DNA from: Azohydromonas lata NBRC 102462 | GTDB lineage: Bacteria > Pseudomonadota > Gammaproteobacteria > Burkholderiales > Burkholderiaceae_C | Length of the DNA: 14,365 bases | Assembly: GCA_945878385.1 (NCBI GenBank) | Contig: CAMCTE010000047.1 | Span: forward strand, 1-14,365 | Direction: 5' to 3' | Part shown: one piece after another, positions 6,995 through 13,541 of the stretch | How the letters are laid out: each line of letters begins with the position of its first letter | How positions within the stretch are numbered: position 1 is the first letter of the stretch | The notes under the pieces: generated by a model | What the model saw: the letters and a program-made list of their open reading frames with translations, nothing else | Told to the model about the DNA's origin: nothing | Database searches by the model: none | Position numbers and translations under genes: made by a program

Positions 6995-7984
6995 ATGAAG
7001 TGGCTCGTCCTTCTGCTCCTGCTGGCCGGTTGTGCCACGCAGGGGCCGCGCCCGCCTGTGGCGCCAGCTTCGCCGGTGGCCGCAGGCGCACCAACGCCTG
7101 CGCCTGTTTCCACCGTACCGGGCCCTTCCGGCTCCGCGCCCACCAGCGAAACACCGGTGCAGGCCGAACCCGCACCGCCGCCGGCGCCCCCCGTGGTTCG
7201 CCGCCCCCCACGCCTGTGCCTGGCCTTGGGCGGCGGCGCGGCGCGGGGCTTTGCCCACATCGGGGTGATTCAGGTCTTGGAAGAATCGGGCATCAAGGCG
7301 CAGTGCGTGGCCGGCACTTCAGCGGGGAGTTTGTTGGCAGCTTTGTATGCGTCGGGCCTGAACGGCACCGAGCTGGCCAAGCTGGCCTTGCGCATGGATG
7401 AATCGGCCAGCACCGATTGGTCCTTCCCCGGCCGTGGCGTGATTCGCGGCGAGGCTTTGGCCCGCTATGTGCGCCAGCAAACCCAAGGCAAGCTCATCGA
7501 GCAACTGCCCATGCCCTTGGGCATCGTGGCCACCGACCTGGATTCAGGCCAGGGCGTCCTGTTCCGCCGGGGCGACTTGGGCCAGGCGGTGCGTGCGTCC
7601 AGCGCCGTCCCAGCCGTGTTTCAGCCGGTGCGCATTGGCAACCGCGAATATGTGGACGGTGGCCTGGTGTCCCCAGTTCCGGTGCGCTATGCGCGTGAAA
7701 TGGGTGCCGAAATGGTGCTGGCGGTGGACATTTCCACGCCGCCCGAGGGCCAACCCACCAGCGACCCGTTCAGCCTGCTGTTGCAGACCTTTTCCATCAT
7801 GGGCAAGAGCATCAACCAGTTCGAACTGCGCGAAGCCGATGTGGTGCTGCGCCCGGCATTGGCCGGAGTAGGCAGTGCCGATTTCACCGCCCGCCAACGG
7901 GCCATTCAGGCCGGCCGGCAAGCGGCCCTGGGCCAGTTGGCCTCCATCCGTGAACGGATGAAGGCCTTGGCCCAGCCGCTCTAG
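6995..7984 (+). CDS. Patatin-like phospholipase lipoprotein (RssA/NTE-like)
   Basis: Predicted lipid acyl hydrolase of 329 residues, anchored in the envelope. A lipoprotein signal is clear: Lys2, a leucine-rich core, and lipobox LAGC with Cys13 as the modified residue. Residues 14-75 form a Pro/Ala-rich linker. The patatin domain begins at about 74: glycine-rich oxyanion loop GGGAARG at 79-85, nucleophile elbow GTSAG with Ser109, and the dyad Asp221 in DGG at 221-223. The catalytic set is intact, so an active enzyme is expected; the substrate is unknown. It resembles the RssA/YchK branch, but those are not usually lipoproteins. ATG 6995 has only a weak GGA upstream and is chosen because it gives a complete signal peptide. 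It is divergent from the cys operon and ends in a hairpin terminator. Confidence 0.9.
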   Translation: MKWLVLLLLLAGCATQGPRPPVAPASPVAAGAPTPAPVSTVPGPSGSAPTSETPVQAEPAPPPAPPVVRRPPRLCLALGGGAARGFAHIGVIQVLEESGIKAQCVAGTSAGSLLAALYASGLNGTELAKLALRMDESASTDWSFPGRGVIRGEALARYVRQQTQGKLIEQLPMPLGIVATDLDSGQGVLFRRGDLGQAVRASSAVPAVFQPVRIGNREYVDGGLVSPVPVRYAREMGAEMVLAVDISTPPEGQPTSDPFSLLLQTFSIMGKSINQFELREADVVLRPALAGVGSADFTARQRAIQAGRQAALGQLASIRERMKALAQPL

Positions 7985-8012
7985 GCGCCCCACAGAAGGG
8001 CGCCTGTTTGGT
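7983..8012 (+). terminator. Rho-independent terminator of the patatin lipoprotein gene
   Basis: A perfect 8-bp stem, AGGCGCCC (7983-7990) pairing with GGGCGCCT (7998-8005), has a 7-base loop and is followed by GTTTGGTT. The stem begins within the TAG stop codon of the lipoprotein gene. It separates this gene from the convergent phasin gene; the T-rich tail is only on the plus side, though the stem might also slow transcription arriving from the phasin gene. Confidence 0.7.
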
Positions 8013-8579
8013 TCAAGCGCCGCGGCGCGGTGCCTTGCCGTTGGCCTTGGCCGCGGCCTTGCTGGCGGCCACTGCCGTGCCGGCCATCGCCTGCATGTTG
8101 GCCTCGGCCATATCGGCGGCCTGGCGCGCGGCCTTGTGCACGCTCTCGAATGCGTTGTTGGCGGCTGAGACGGCCGACTTCACCAGCGCCACGGCGTTTT
8201 CGGTGCCGGCCGGCGCACCCTTGGCTGCGGTGTCGATCATGGCGTGAAGGTTTTTCTGCGCTTCGGCCATGCGGGCCTCGGCCACCTTGATCCATTCGGC
8301 GTTGGCTGTTTGGGCAATGTCATACAGGCTGCGGTTGTAGGCGGCGGCCTTCTCTGCTGCGGGCTGCAGCAGGTTCGCTTGCAGGGCCAGCAACTCTTGG
8401 GCGTCCTTCACCGACATGGCAGCCTTCGCGGTTTCGGCCGTGTCGCTCATCGCCGCGCGGGCCAGTTGCATATTCAGTTCCACCAGCTTTTCCACGCCTT
8501 CAAAAGCCTTGTGGGTCAGGCCCAGCAGGGTGTCCATGTTCGCCTTCTGGGCGGCCATCATTTGTTCGGGGGTCAGCAT
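8013..8579 (-). CDS. phaP: Phasin (polyhydroxyalkanoate granule-associated protein)
   Basis: Small amphipathic protein coating polyhydroxyalkanoate granules and controlling their number and size. The product is 188 residues, almost entirely helical and Ala-rich. The N-terminal pattern LTPEQMMAAQKANMDTLLGL (2-21) followed by KAFEGVEKLVELN (24-36) is characteristic of the Phasin_2 family of Burkholderiales. The body continues as heptad-like helices and ends in a Lys/Ala-rich tail (SKAAAKANGKAPRRGA), as in other phasins. Two adjacent ATGs exist (8582 and 8579); the AGGAG Shine-Dalgarno is 3 bases from the first and 6 from the second, so 8579 is preferred. The upstream region carries two PhaR-like operators, which supports the identification and predicts induction when PHA is being made. 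No other pha gene is in the window. Confidence 0.93.
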   Translation of the reverse strand: MLTPEQMMAAQKANMDTLLGLTHKAFEGVEKLVELNMQLARAAMSDTAETAKAAMSVKDAQELLALQANLLQPAAEKAAAYNRSLYDIAQTANAEWIKVAEARMAEAQKNLHAMIDTAAKGAPAGTENAVALVKSAVSAANNAFESVHKAARQAADMAEANMQAMAGTAVAASKAAAKANGKAPRRGA

Positions 8580-8585
8580 CATCAA

Positions 8586-8590
8586 CTCCT
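8586..8590 (-). promoter_or_regulatory. Ribosome binding site of the phasin gene
   Basis: AGGAG on the minus strand, followed by TTG and a tandem ATG-ATG. The spacing (6 bases versus 3) favours the second ATG at 8579 as the start. Confidence 0.7.
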
Positions 8591-8661
8591 GGTGCAGATC
8601 GGCGCCGGTGGTGGGTCTCCCGCTGGGCACGCGCCTCGTGGGCCACATGCGGGATGAATGT

Positions 8662-8678
8662 TTGCTGCACCGCAGCAA
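8662..8678. promoter_or_regulatory. PhaR-like operator 1 (transcription-start-proximal)
   Basis: Perfect dyad TTGCTGC-acc-GCAGCAA, 7-bp arms with a 3-bp spacer, about 83 bp upstream of the phasin start codon. It matches the CTGC-N3/4-GCAG pattern described for PhaR, the repressor of phasin genes that also binds PHA. It lies just downstream of a candidate -10 (8685-8690), covering the likely transcription start, a position suited to repression. The binding protein itself is not encoded in the window. Confidence 0.72.
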
Positions 8679-8684
8679 TTCCGT

Positions 8685-8713
8685 AGTTTAGGACAAACCG
8701 CTACAAAGCGCAA
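8685..8713 (-). promoter_or_regulatory. Candidate phasin promoter between the two operators
   Basis: On the minus strand TTGCGC (8713-8708) and TAAACT (8690-8685) are separated by exactly 17 bp. The -35 match is weak (TTG only) and the -10 matches TATAAT at four of six positions. Confidence comes mainly from its placement between two operator dyads upstream of the phasin gene. The predicted start falls at about 8678, giving a leader of roughly 100 bases. Confidence 0.5.
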
Positions 8714-8719
8714 ATCCGG

Positions 8720-8734
8720 TGCTGCGGTGCAGCA
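8720..8734. promoter_or_regulatory. PhaR-like operator 2 (upstream)
   Basis: Perfect dyad TGCTGC-ggt-GCAGCA with 6-bp arms. It is the exact reverse complement of positions 8663-8677, with centres 57 bp apart. It sits just upstream of the candidate phasin -35 and about 78 bp before the start of the divergent deacetylase-like gene, so a PhaR-type repressor bound to both sites could affect one or both directions. The rest of the stretch, 8735-8811, shows no further clear element. Confidence 0.68.
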
Positions 8735-8811
8735 GGGCGCTGGGTGGTGCACCTGCGCTATGCATGCCCCCAATCGCACAGCCTGCGCCACCCCTTGGCA
8801 GACTCCCGCGT

Positions 8812-9792
8812 GTGAAAGCCTTCTACAGCGACCATTTCGTGCTGCCCCTGCCGGCCGGCCACCGTTTCCCGATGGAAAAGTACCGCCTGCTGCGCGACCG
8901 CGTGCGGGACCATCTGCCCGGAATCGAACTGCGGGAGGCGCCCTCAGCCCTGGATGGTGAATTGGCCCTGGCGCACGACCCGGTGTATGTGACGGCGGTG
9001 GCCGAAGGACTGTTGTCGGCAGCACAGCAGCGCGAAATCGGATTCCCCTGGAGCCCGGCCATGGCCGAGCGGGCCCGCCGTTCGGTGGGCGCCACGGTGG
9101 CCGCTGCGCGGGTGGCCTTGGAGGAGGGCGTGAGCGCACAACTGGCCGGAGGCACGCACCACGCCTATGCGGCCAAGGGCAGCGGGTTTTGCGTGTTCAA
9201 CGATGTGGCTGTGGCCGCGCGCTTGATGCAGGCCGAATGGCACCGCCGCGGTCATGGTGCGCTGCTGCGCGTGCTGGTCATCGACCTGGATGTGCACCAG
9301 GGCAACGGCACCGCCTCCATCTTTGCCCGAGACGACACCGTCTACACGCTCAGCCTGCATGGGGCGCGCAACTTTCCGTTTCGCAAGGAGCCCAGCGACC
9401 TGGATGTGGAACTGCCCGACGGTTGTGGCGACGAGGACTATCTGCAGGCCCTGGACCAGGCGCTGGACCGCGCGTGGGCGGCGCATGCCCGCGCCGCTCC
9501 GGGCCTGGTGTTCTTCGTGGCCGGTGCCGACCCGCATGAAGGCGACCGGCTGGGCCGCCTCAAGCTGACCCGCGAGGGCTTGGCCGAGCGGGACCGCCGC
9601 GTGCTGCAGGCCTGCGCACAGCGCCGCATCCCCGTGGCGGTGAGCATGGCCGGCGGTTACGGTCACGACATTGAGCGCACGGTGGACGTACACGAACAGA
9701 CCCTGGCCCTGTGCCACCAACATTGGAAGATGGGGCAGGGCACGCCACCTGCGAAAGGCGCCGCGCATTCAATGGAACAATCCGGCGCATGA
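8812..9792 (+). CDS. Class II histone-deacetylase-like hydrolase (acetyl-amide hydrolase)
   Basis: Zinc-dependent hydrolase of the HDAC/AcuC/acetylpolyamine-amidohydrolase superfamily, 326 residues from GTG 8812. Active-site features are intact: His116-His117 in GGTHHAYA, Asp160 and His162 in DLDVHQGNGTAS, Asp240 in GADPHEGD (zinc ligands), and the final GGYG at 281-284 with the catalytic Tyr283. Bacterial relatives remove acetyl groups from proteins or small amines; the substrate here is unknown. The GTG start is chosen because the product then begins MKAFYSDHF, where the family's N terminus normally lies; ATG 8764 or GTG 8719 would add a Pro/Ala-rich unconserved stretch. No strong Shine-Dalgarno is visible for any choice. 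Its stop overlaps the next gene as ATGA. It is transcribed divergently from the phasin gene across the shared operator region. Confidence 0.9.
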   Translation: MKAFYSDHFVLPLPAGHRFPMEKYRLLRDRVRDHLPGIELREAPSALDGELALAHDPVYVTAVAEGLLSAAQQREIGFPWSPAMAERARRSVGATVAAARVALEEGVSAQLAGGTHHAYAAKGSGFCVFNDVAVAARLMQAEWHRRGHGALLRVLVIDLDVHQGNGTASIFARDDTVYTLSLHGARNFPFRKEPSDLDVELPDGCGDEDYLQALDQALDRAWAAHARAAPGLVFFVAGADPHEGDRLGRLKLTREGLAERDRRVLQACAQRRIPVAVSMAGGYGHDIERTVDVHEQTLALCHQHWKMGQGTPPAKGAAHSMEQSGA

Positions 9793-10292
9793 GCCTGCCG
9801 CGCCCGGCTGCCGACACCCGCAGCGCCTACCCGCACTTCTGCCGCATCGCCACCCGCTGGGGTGACAACGATGTCTACGGCCATGTCAACAATGTCGTCT
9901 ACTACTCTTGGTTCGACACCGCGGTCAACCGCTACCTGATCGAGTGCGGCGCGCTGGACATCCACACCGGTGGCGTCATCGGCCTGGTGGTGGAAACCCA
10001 GTGCCACTATTTTGCGCCGCTGGCCTTTCCTCAAGAGGTGGACGCTGGCATCCGAGTCGCTCACCGCGGCCGCTCCAGCGTGCGCTATGAGGTGGGCCTC
10101 TTCGGTGCCGGGCAAGACACCTGCGCGGCCCGCGGCCACTTCATCCATGTGTATGTGGACCGCGCCACCCGCCGCCCGGCTGCCTTGCTGCCGCCTGCGC
10201 TGCTGCAGGCCCTGGACCGCATCACGGTGGCCCCCACGGCCGATGGGGCCGCCTGCGCCGTTTCTGCAGTCTCCACCGCTTGCGAAAACTGA
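9789..10292 (+). CDS. Acyl-CoA thioesterase, 4-hydroxybenzoyl-CoA thioesterase (hotdog) family
   Basis: Predicted cytoplasmic thioesterase of 167 residues that hydrolyses an acyl-CoA or related thioester. The hotdog signature is clear near the N terminus: RWGDNDVYGHVNNVVYYSWF at 23-42. Asp28, the second Asp of GDND, aligns with the catalytic Asp of Pseudomonas 4-hydroxybenzoyl-CoA thioesterase. The middle (VETQCHYFAPL, then VRYEVGLFG) fits the beta-sheet. Length is slightly above the family's usual 130-150 residues owing to an Ala-rich tail. ATG 9789 overlaps the deacetylase stop in ATGA, so the two are probably translationally coupled; open frame upstream of this ATG is inside the previous gene. 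Substrate cannot be assigned. Confidence 0.9.
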   Translation: MSLPRPAADTRSAYPHFCRIATRWGDNDVYGHVNNVVYYSWFDTAVNRYLIECGALDIHTGGVIGLVVETQCHYFAPLAFPQEVDAGIRVAHRGRSSVRYEVGLFGAGQDTCAARGHFIHVYVDRATRRPAALLPPALLQALDRITVAPTADGAACAVSAVSTACEN

Positions 10293-10327
10293 AACGACCT
10301 CCTCAACCCTGCATGCCACTCGCCACC

Positions 10328-11062
10328 ATGACCAGCGCCTTCATCCCGGACCCCCAGCACCTGCCCACCGTCACGCTGGCCACCACGCAGGCGGTGGAAG
10401 ACGCCATCGTCTCGCGCCGTTCGGTGCGGGCGTATCAGAACAGGCCGGTGCCGCGTGAACTCATTGACCGCATCTTGAACCTGGCCGCGCGTGCGCCCTC
10501 GGGCACGAACACGCAGCCCTGGAAGGTGACGGTGTTGACCGGCGCCAGTCAGCAGTCCCTGACCGACAAGATTCTGGCGGCCTACAACAACGCCGAGGAG
10601 CGGGCGCAGCACACCGAGGCCTACGACTATTACCCCGCGCAGTGGGTCTCGCCCTACATCGACCGCCGCCGCAAGATCGGTTGGGACATGTACGGCCTCT
10701 TGGGCCTGACCAAGGACAACAAGGCCGGCATGCACGAGCAGCACGCCCAGAACTACCGCTTCTTCGGCGCCCCCGTGGGTCTGATGTTCACCATCGACCG
10801 CGTCATGGGCAAGGGCAGTTGGGTCGACTACGGCATGTTCATGCAGACCCTGATGCTGGCCGCGCGCGCACACGGGCTGGATACCTGCCCGCAGGCCGCC
10901 TTCAACCAGTACCACCGCATCATCCTGCCGCACATCGGTGCAGGGCCGGAAGAGGAACTGATCTGCGGCATGTCCCTGGGCTATCCCGACAACACGCCGC
11001 CGGTGGCGCAACTCAAGACCGAGCGTGAACCGGCTTCGGGCTTTACCCGGTTCATGGAATAA
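10328..11062 (+). CDS. Nitroreductase family FMN-dependent oxidoreductase (PnbA/NfnB-like)
   Basis: Predicted FMN enzyme using NAD(P)H to reduce nitro or quinone-like compounds; the natural substrate is unknown. The 244-residue protein has the family landmarks SRRSVRAY at 29-36 (phosphate-binding arginines), LAARAPSGTNTQPW at 52-65, and GMSLGYPD at 214-221. The long central helical region (NNAEERAQHTEAYDYYPAQW at 87-106) resembles the PnbA/NfnB subgroup that acts on nitrobenzoates. The start is uncertain: ATG 10328 is used, ATG 10313 would add MPLAT, and neither has a Shine-Dalgarno. It lies 35 bp after the thioesterase and 5 bp before the transporter gene, consistent with co-transcription. 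Confidence 0.88.
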   Translation: MTSAFIPDPQHLPTVTLATTQAVEDAIVSRRSVRAYQNRPVPRELIDRILNLAARAPSGTNTQPWKVTVLTGASQQSLTDKILAAYNNAEERAQHTEAYDYYPAQWVSPYIDRRRKIGWDMYGLLGLTKDNKAGMHEQHAQNYRFFGAPVGLMFTIDRVMGKGSWVDYGMFMQTLMLAARAHGLDTCPQAAFNQYHRIILPHIGAGPEEELICGMSLGYPDNTPPVAQLKTEREPASGFTRFME

Positions 11063-11067
11063 GCCTG

Positions 11068-12504
11068 ATGCGGGCCGCCTTGCACAACTCTGTACCCCGG
11101 GCCGCTGCCCGCATGCTGGCGGGCCTGGCCCTGTTGGCCGGCGCCGGCAGCGCACAGGCAGCGGACATTGACGGCTCGCAACTGGCGGCATGGTGGGGCT
11201 TGCCCTTTGCCGGCATGCTGCTGTCGATTGCCATCATGCCGCTGGCCGTACCCCACATCTGGCACCACCACTTCGGCAAGATTGCCGCCGCCTGGGCACT
11301 GGCCTTCTTGCTGCCTTTTGCCGCCGTCTTCGGCACGGGCGCGGCCGCCGGCGCGGTGGTTCACGCGCTGCTGGCCGAATACATCCCCTTCATCGCGCTG
11401 TTGACGGCGCTGTTCACCGCTGCCGGCGGCATCTATGTGCGCGGCAATCTGCACGGCAGCCCGCTGACCAATGTGAAGATCATGGCCGTGGGGGCGGTGC
11501 TGGCCAGCATCATGGGCACCACCGGGGCGTCCATGCTGCTCATCCATCCGCTGATCCGCGCCAACGACAACCGCCGCCATGTGGCGCATGTCGTGGTGTT
11601 CTTCATCTTCATCGTCAGCAACGCAGGCGGCTCCCTCACGCCGCTGGGCGACCCGCCCCTGTTCCTGGGCTTCTTGAAGGGTGTCGAATTCTTTTGGACC
11701 CTCAAGACCATCTTTCCCGAAACGCTGTTCCTGGTGGGCTCGCTCCTGGTCATCTTTTACGCCATTGACAGCTGGTACTACCGCCGAGAAGGCGTGATGC
11801 CGGCCGACCCCACGCCCGACAACGAAAAGTTTGGCCTGGAAGGTGCCATCAACTTCCTGCCCCTGTTCGCGGTGGTGGCCCTGGTGCTGATGAGCGGCAC
11901 CTGGAAGCCGGGCATCGCCTTCAACATCCTGGGCACCGAGGTGGAACTGCAGCAGGCTGTGCGCGACATCCTCTTGGTGGGGGTGGTGCTGCTGTCGCTC
12001 AAGCTCACCCCGGCCGGCGTGCGTGAAAAGAACCAGTTCTCTTGGGGCCCCATCCAGGAGGTGGCCAAGCTGTTCATCGGCATCTTCCTCACCATGATCC
12101 CCGTGTTGGCCATCCTGCGCGCGGGTGAAGCCGGTGCGCTGGCATCGGTGGCGCGCGCCGTCACCGGCCCCGATGGGCAACCGCTGCCCTGGGCCTACTT
12201 CTGGTTCAGCGGAGCCTTGAGCTCCTTCCTGGACAACGCGCCCACCTATCTGGTCTTTTTCAACCTGGCCGGCGGCGACCCGGCGGTGCTGATGACCACC
12301 CTGTCGGCCACCTTGGCGGCCATCTCCGCCGGATCGGTGTTCATGGGGGCCAACACCTACATCGGCAATGCGCCCAATTTCATGGTCAAGGCCATTGCCG
12401 AAGACCGCGGCATCCGCATGCCCAGTTTCTTTGGCTACATGCTGTGGAGCGGCGCGGTGCTGATTCCCCTGTTCGTGGTCATGACCTTCATCTGGTTCCG
12501 TTGA
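11068..12504 (+). CDS. NhaD/CitMHS_2-type transporter (putative sodium:proton antiporter)
   Basis: Inner-membrane ion transporter of 478 residues in the ion-transporter superfamily that includes NhaD and ArsB. A probable signal peptide (1-31, ending AQA before ADIDG) precedes about a dozen hydrophobic segments. Diagnostic re-entrant motifs are present in both halves: SNAGGSLTPLGDPPLFLGFL at 184-203 and SFLDNAPTYLVFF at 386-398, with NTYIGNAPNFMVKA at 429-442. Such proteins are often annotated as sodium:proton antiporters or as putative citrate transporters (the CitMHS_2 domain); the transported ion cannot be settled from sequence. ATG 11068 lies 5 bp after the nitroreductase stop with only a weak GGA upstream; Met16 would truncate the signal peptide. 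Confidence 0.88.
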   Translation: MRAALHNSVPRAAARMLAGLALLAGAGSAQAADIDGSQLAAWWGLPFAGMLLSIAIMPLAVPHIWHHHFGKIAAAWALAFLLPFAAVFGTGAAAGAVVHALLAEYIPFIALLTALFTAAGGIYVRGNLHGSPLTNVKIMAVGAVLASIMGTTGASMLLIHPLIRANDNRRHVAHVVVFFIFIVSNAGGSLTPLGDPPLFLGFLKGVEFFWTLKTIFPETLFLVGSLLVIFYAIDSWYYRREGVMPADPTPDNEKFGLEGAINFLPLFAVVALVLMSGTWKPGIAFNILGTEVELQQAVRDILLVGVVLLSLKLTPAGVREKNQFSWGPIQEVAKLFIGIFLTMIPVLAILRAGEAGALASVARAVTGPDGQPLPWAYFWFSGALSSFLDNAPTYLVFFNLAGGDPAVLMTTLSATLAAISAGSVFMGANTYIGNAPNFMVKAIAEDRGIRMPSFFGYMLWSGAVLIPLFVVMTFIWFR

Positions 12505-12517
12505 AAAGGCTGCATTG

Positions 12518-13516
12518 ATGAGCAAACCGAAACTCCTGGTCGCCCGCCGCGTCTTCGACGAAACCCTGTTGGCCCTGCGCCAGCACTTCGAGGTGGAAGA
12601 CAACCCCACCGACACCGTGTGGTCGCCGGCCGAGTTGGCCCAACGCCTGCAGGGCAAGGACGCGGCCTTCATCACGGGCAGCGAGCGCATCGACGAGGCC
12701 CTGCTGCAGGCCTGCCCGCAACTGAAGATGGTGGCCACGATGTTCGTGGGCTACAACAATATCGACGTGCCGGCCTGCACCCGCGCCGGTGTGTTGACCA
12801 GCTACTCGCCCGAGGTGCTCACCGAGACCACGGCCGACATGGGCTTCATGCTGATGATGGCCGCCGCGCGGCGTCTTTCGGAAAGCGAGCATTTCCTGCG
12901 CAGTGGGCAGTGGGACCGCTGGACCATCGACCTCTTGGCCGGCTTTGATGTGCACGGCAGTACGCTGGGTATCCTCGGAATGGGCCGCATCGGCCAAGCC
13001 ATCGCCCGCCGGGGCGCGCATGGTTTCGGCATGAAGGTGGTCTATCACAACCGCTCGCGCCTGGACGAAGCCACCGAGGCGCAGTTGGGCGCAGCGCAGT
13101 GGCTGGACAAGGAGGCCTTGCTGCGCACTTGCGACCATCTGGTGATCGTGGTGCCGTATTCGGCGCAAACGCACCACACCATCGGCGCAGCCGAACTGGC
13201 GATGATGAAGCCCACGGCCACCCTCACCAACATCGCCCGTGGCGGTGTGGTGGACGATGCGGCGTTGGCGCAGGCGCTGAAGAACCGGGTGATTGCCGCG
13301 GCGGGCCTGGATGTGTACGAGGGCGAGCCCAAGGTGCACCCCGGACTTCTGGAGGTGCCCAACGTGGTGCTGGCGCCGCACATCGGCAGCGCCACCCTGG
13401 CCACGCGCCAAGCCATGGCCGGCCTGGCTGCTGCCAACCTGATCGAGGCCTTCGCGGGCCGCACACCGCCCACGCCCATCAACGCCGAATTGCTGCCGCA
13501 GTGGCTCAGCCGGTGA
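12518..13516 (+). CDS. ghrB: D-2-hydroxyacid dehydrogenase, glyoxylate/hydroxypyruvate reductase-like
   Basis: NAD(P)H-dependent reduction of glyoxylate, hydroxypyruvate or similar 2-oxoacids in the cytoplasm. The product is 332 residues, normal for the family. VGYNNIDVPACTRAGV at 77-92 and SPEVLTETTADMGF at 97-110 define the substrate domain. The Rossmann loop GMGRIG is at 154-159, with His-Asn-Arg-Ser (177-180) after the second strand, which favours NADPH. Catalytic residues are Arg241 (ARGG), Glu270 (EGEP) and His288 (APHIGSAT). ATG 12518 is preferred over the TTG codon just before it; AAGG lies 8 bases upstream. The gap to the transporter gene is 13 bp. The gene symbol is by resemblance to the GhrB branch; a broader 2-ketoacid reductase role is possible. 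Confidence 0.9.
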   Translation: MSKPKLLVARRVFDETLLALRQHFEVEDNPTDTVWSPAELAQRLQGKDAAFITGSERIDEALLQACPQLKMVATMFVGYNNIDVPACTRAGVLTSYSPEVLTETTADMGFMLMMAAARRLSESEHFLRSGQWDRWTIDLLAGFDVHGSTLGILGMGRIGQAIARRGAHGFGMKVVYHNRSRLDEATEAQLGAAQWLDKEALLRTCDHLVIVVPYSAQTHHTIGAAELAMMKPTATLTNIARGGVVDDAALAQALKNRVIAAAGLDVYEGEPKVHPGLLEVPNVVLAPHIGSATLATRQAMAGLAAANLIEAFAGRTPPTPINAELLPQWLSR

Positions 13517-13541
13517 GCCACCACCGCGCCACACTGTCTGC

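Noticed and set aside
8719..8811. GTG 8719 or ATG 8764 as start of the HDAC-like gene
   Set aside because: The extra residues are Pro/Ala-rich and unlike the family, and GTG 8719 would place the start on operator 2. The conserved N terminus begins at GTG 8812.
10981..12738. Long open frame (585 codons) on the minus strand opposite the transporter
   Set aside because: Composition is His/Gln/Arg-rich without recognisable domains, and the plus strand encodes a clear membrane transporter and dehydrogenase there. It is a GC-bias shadow.
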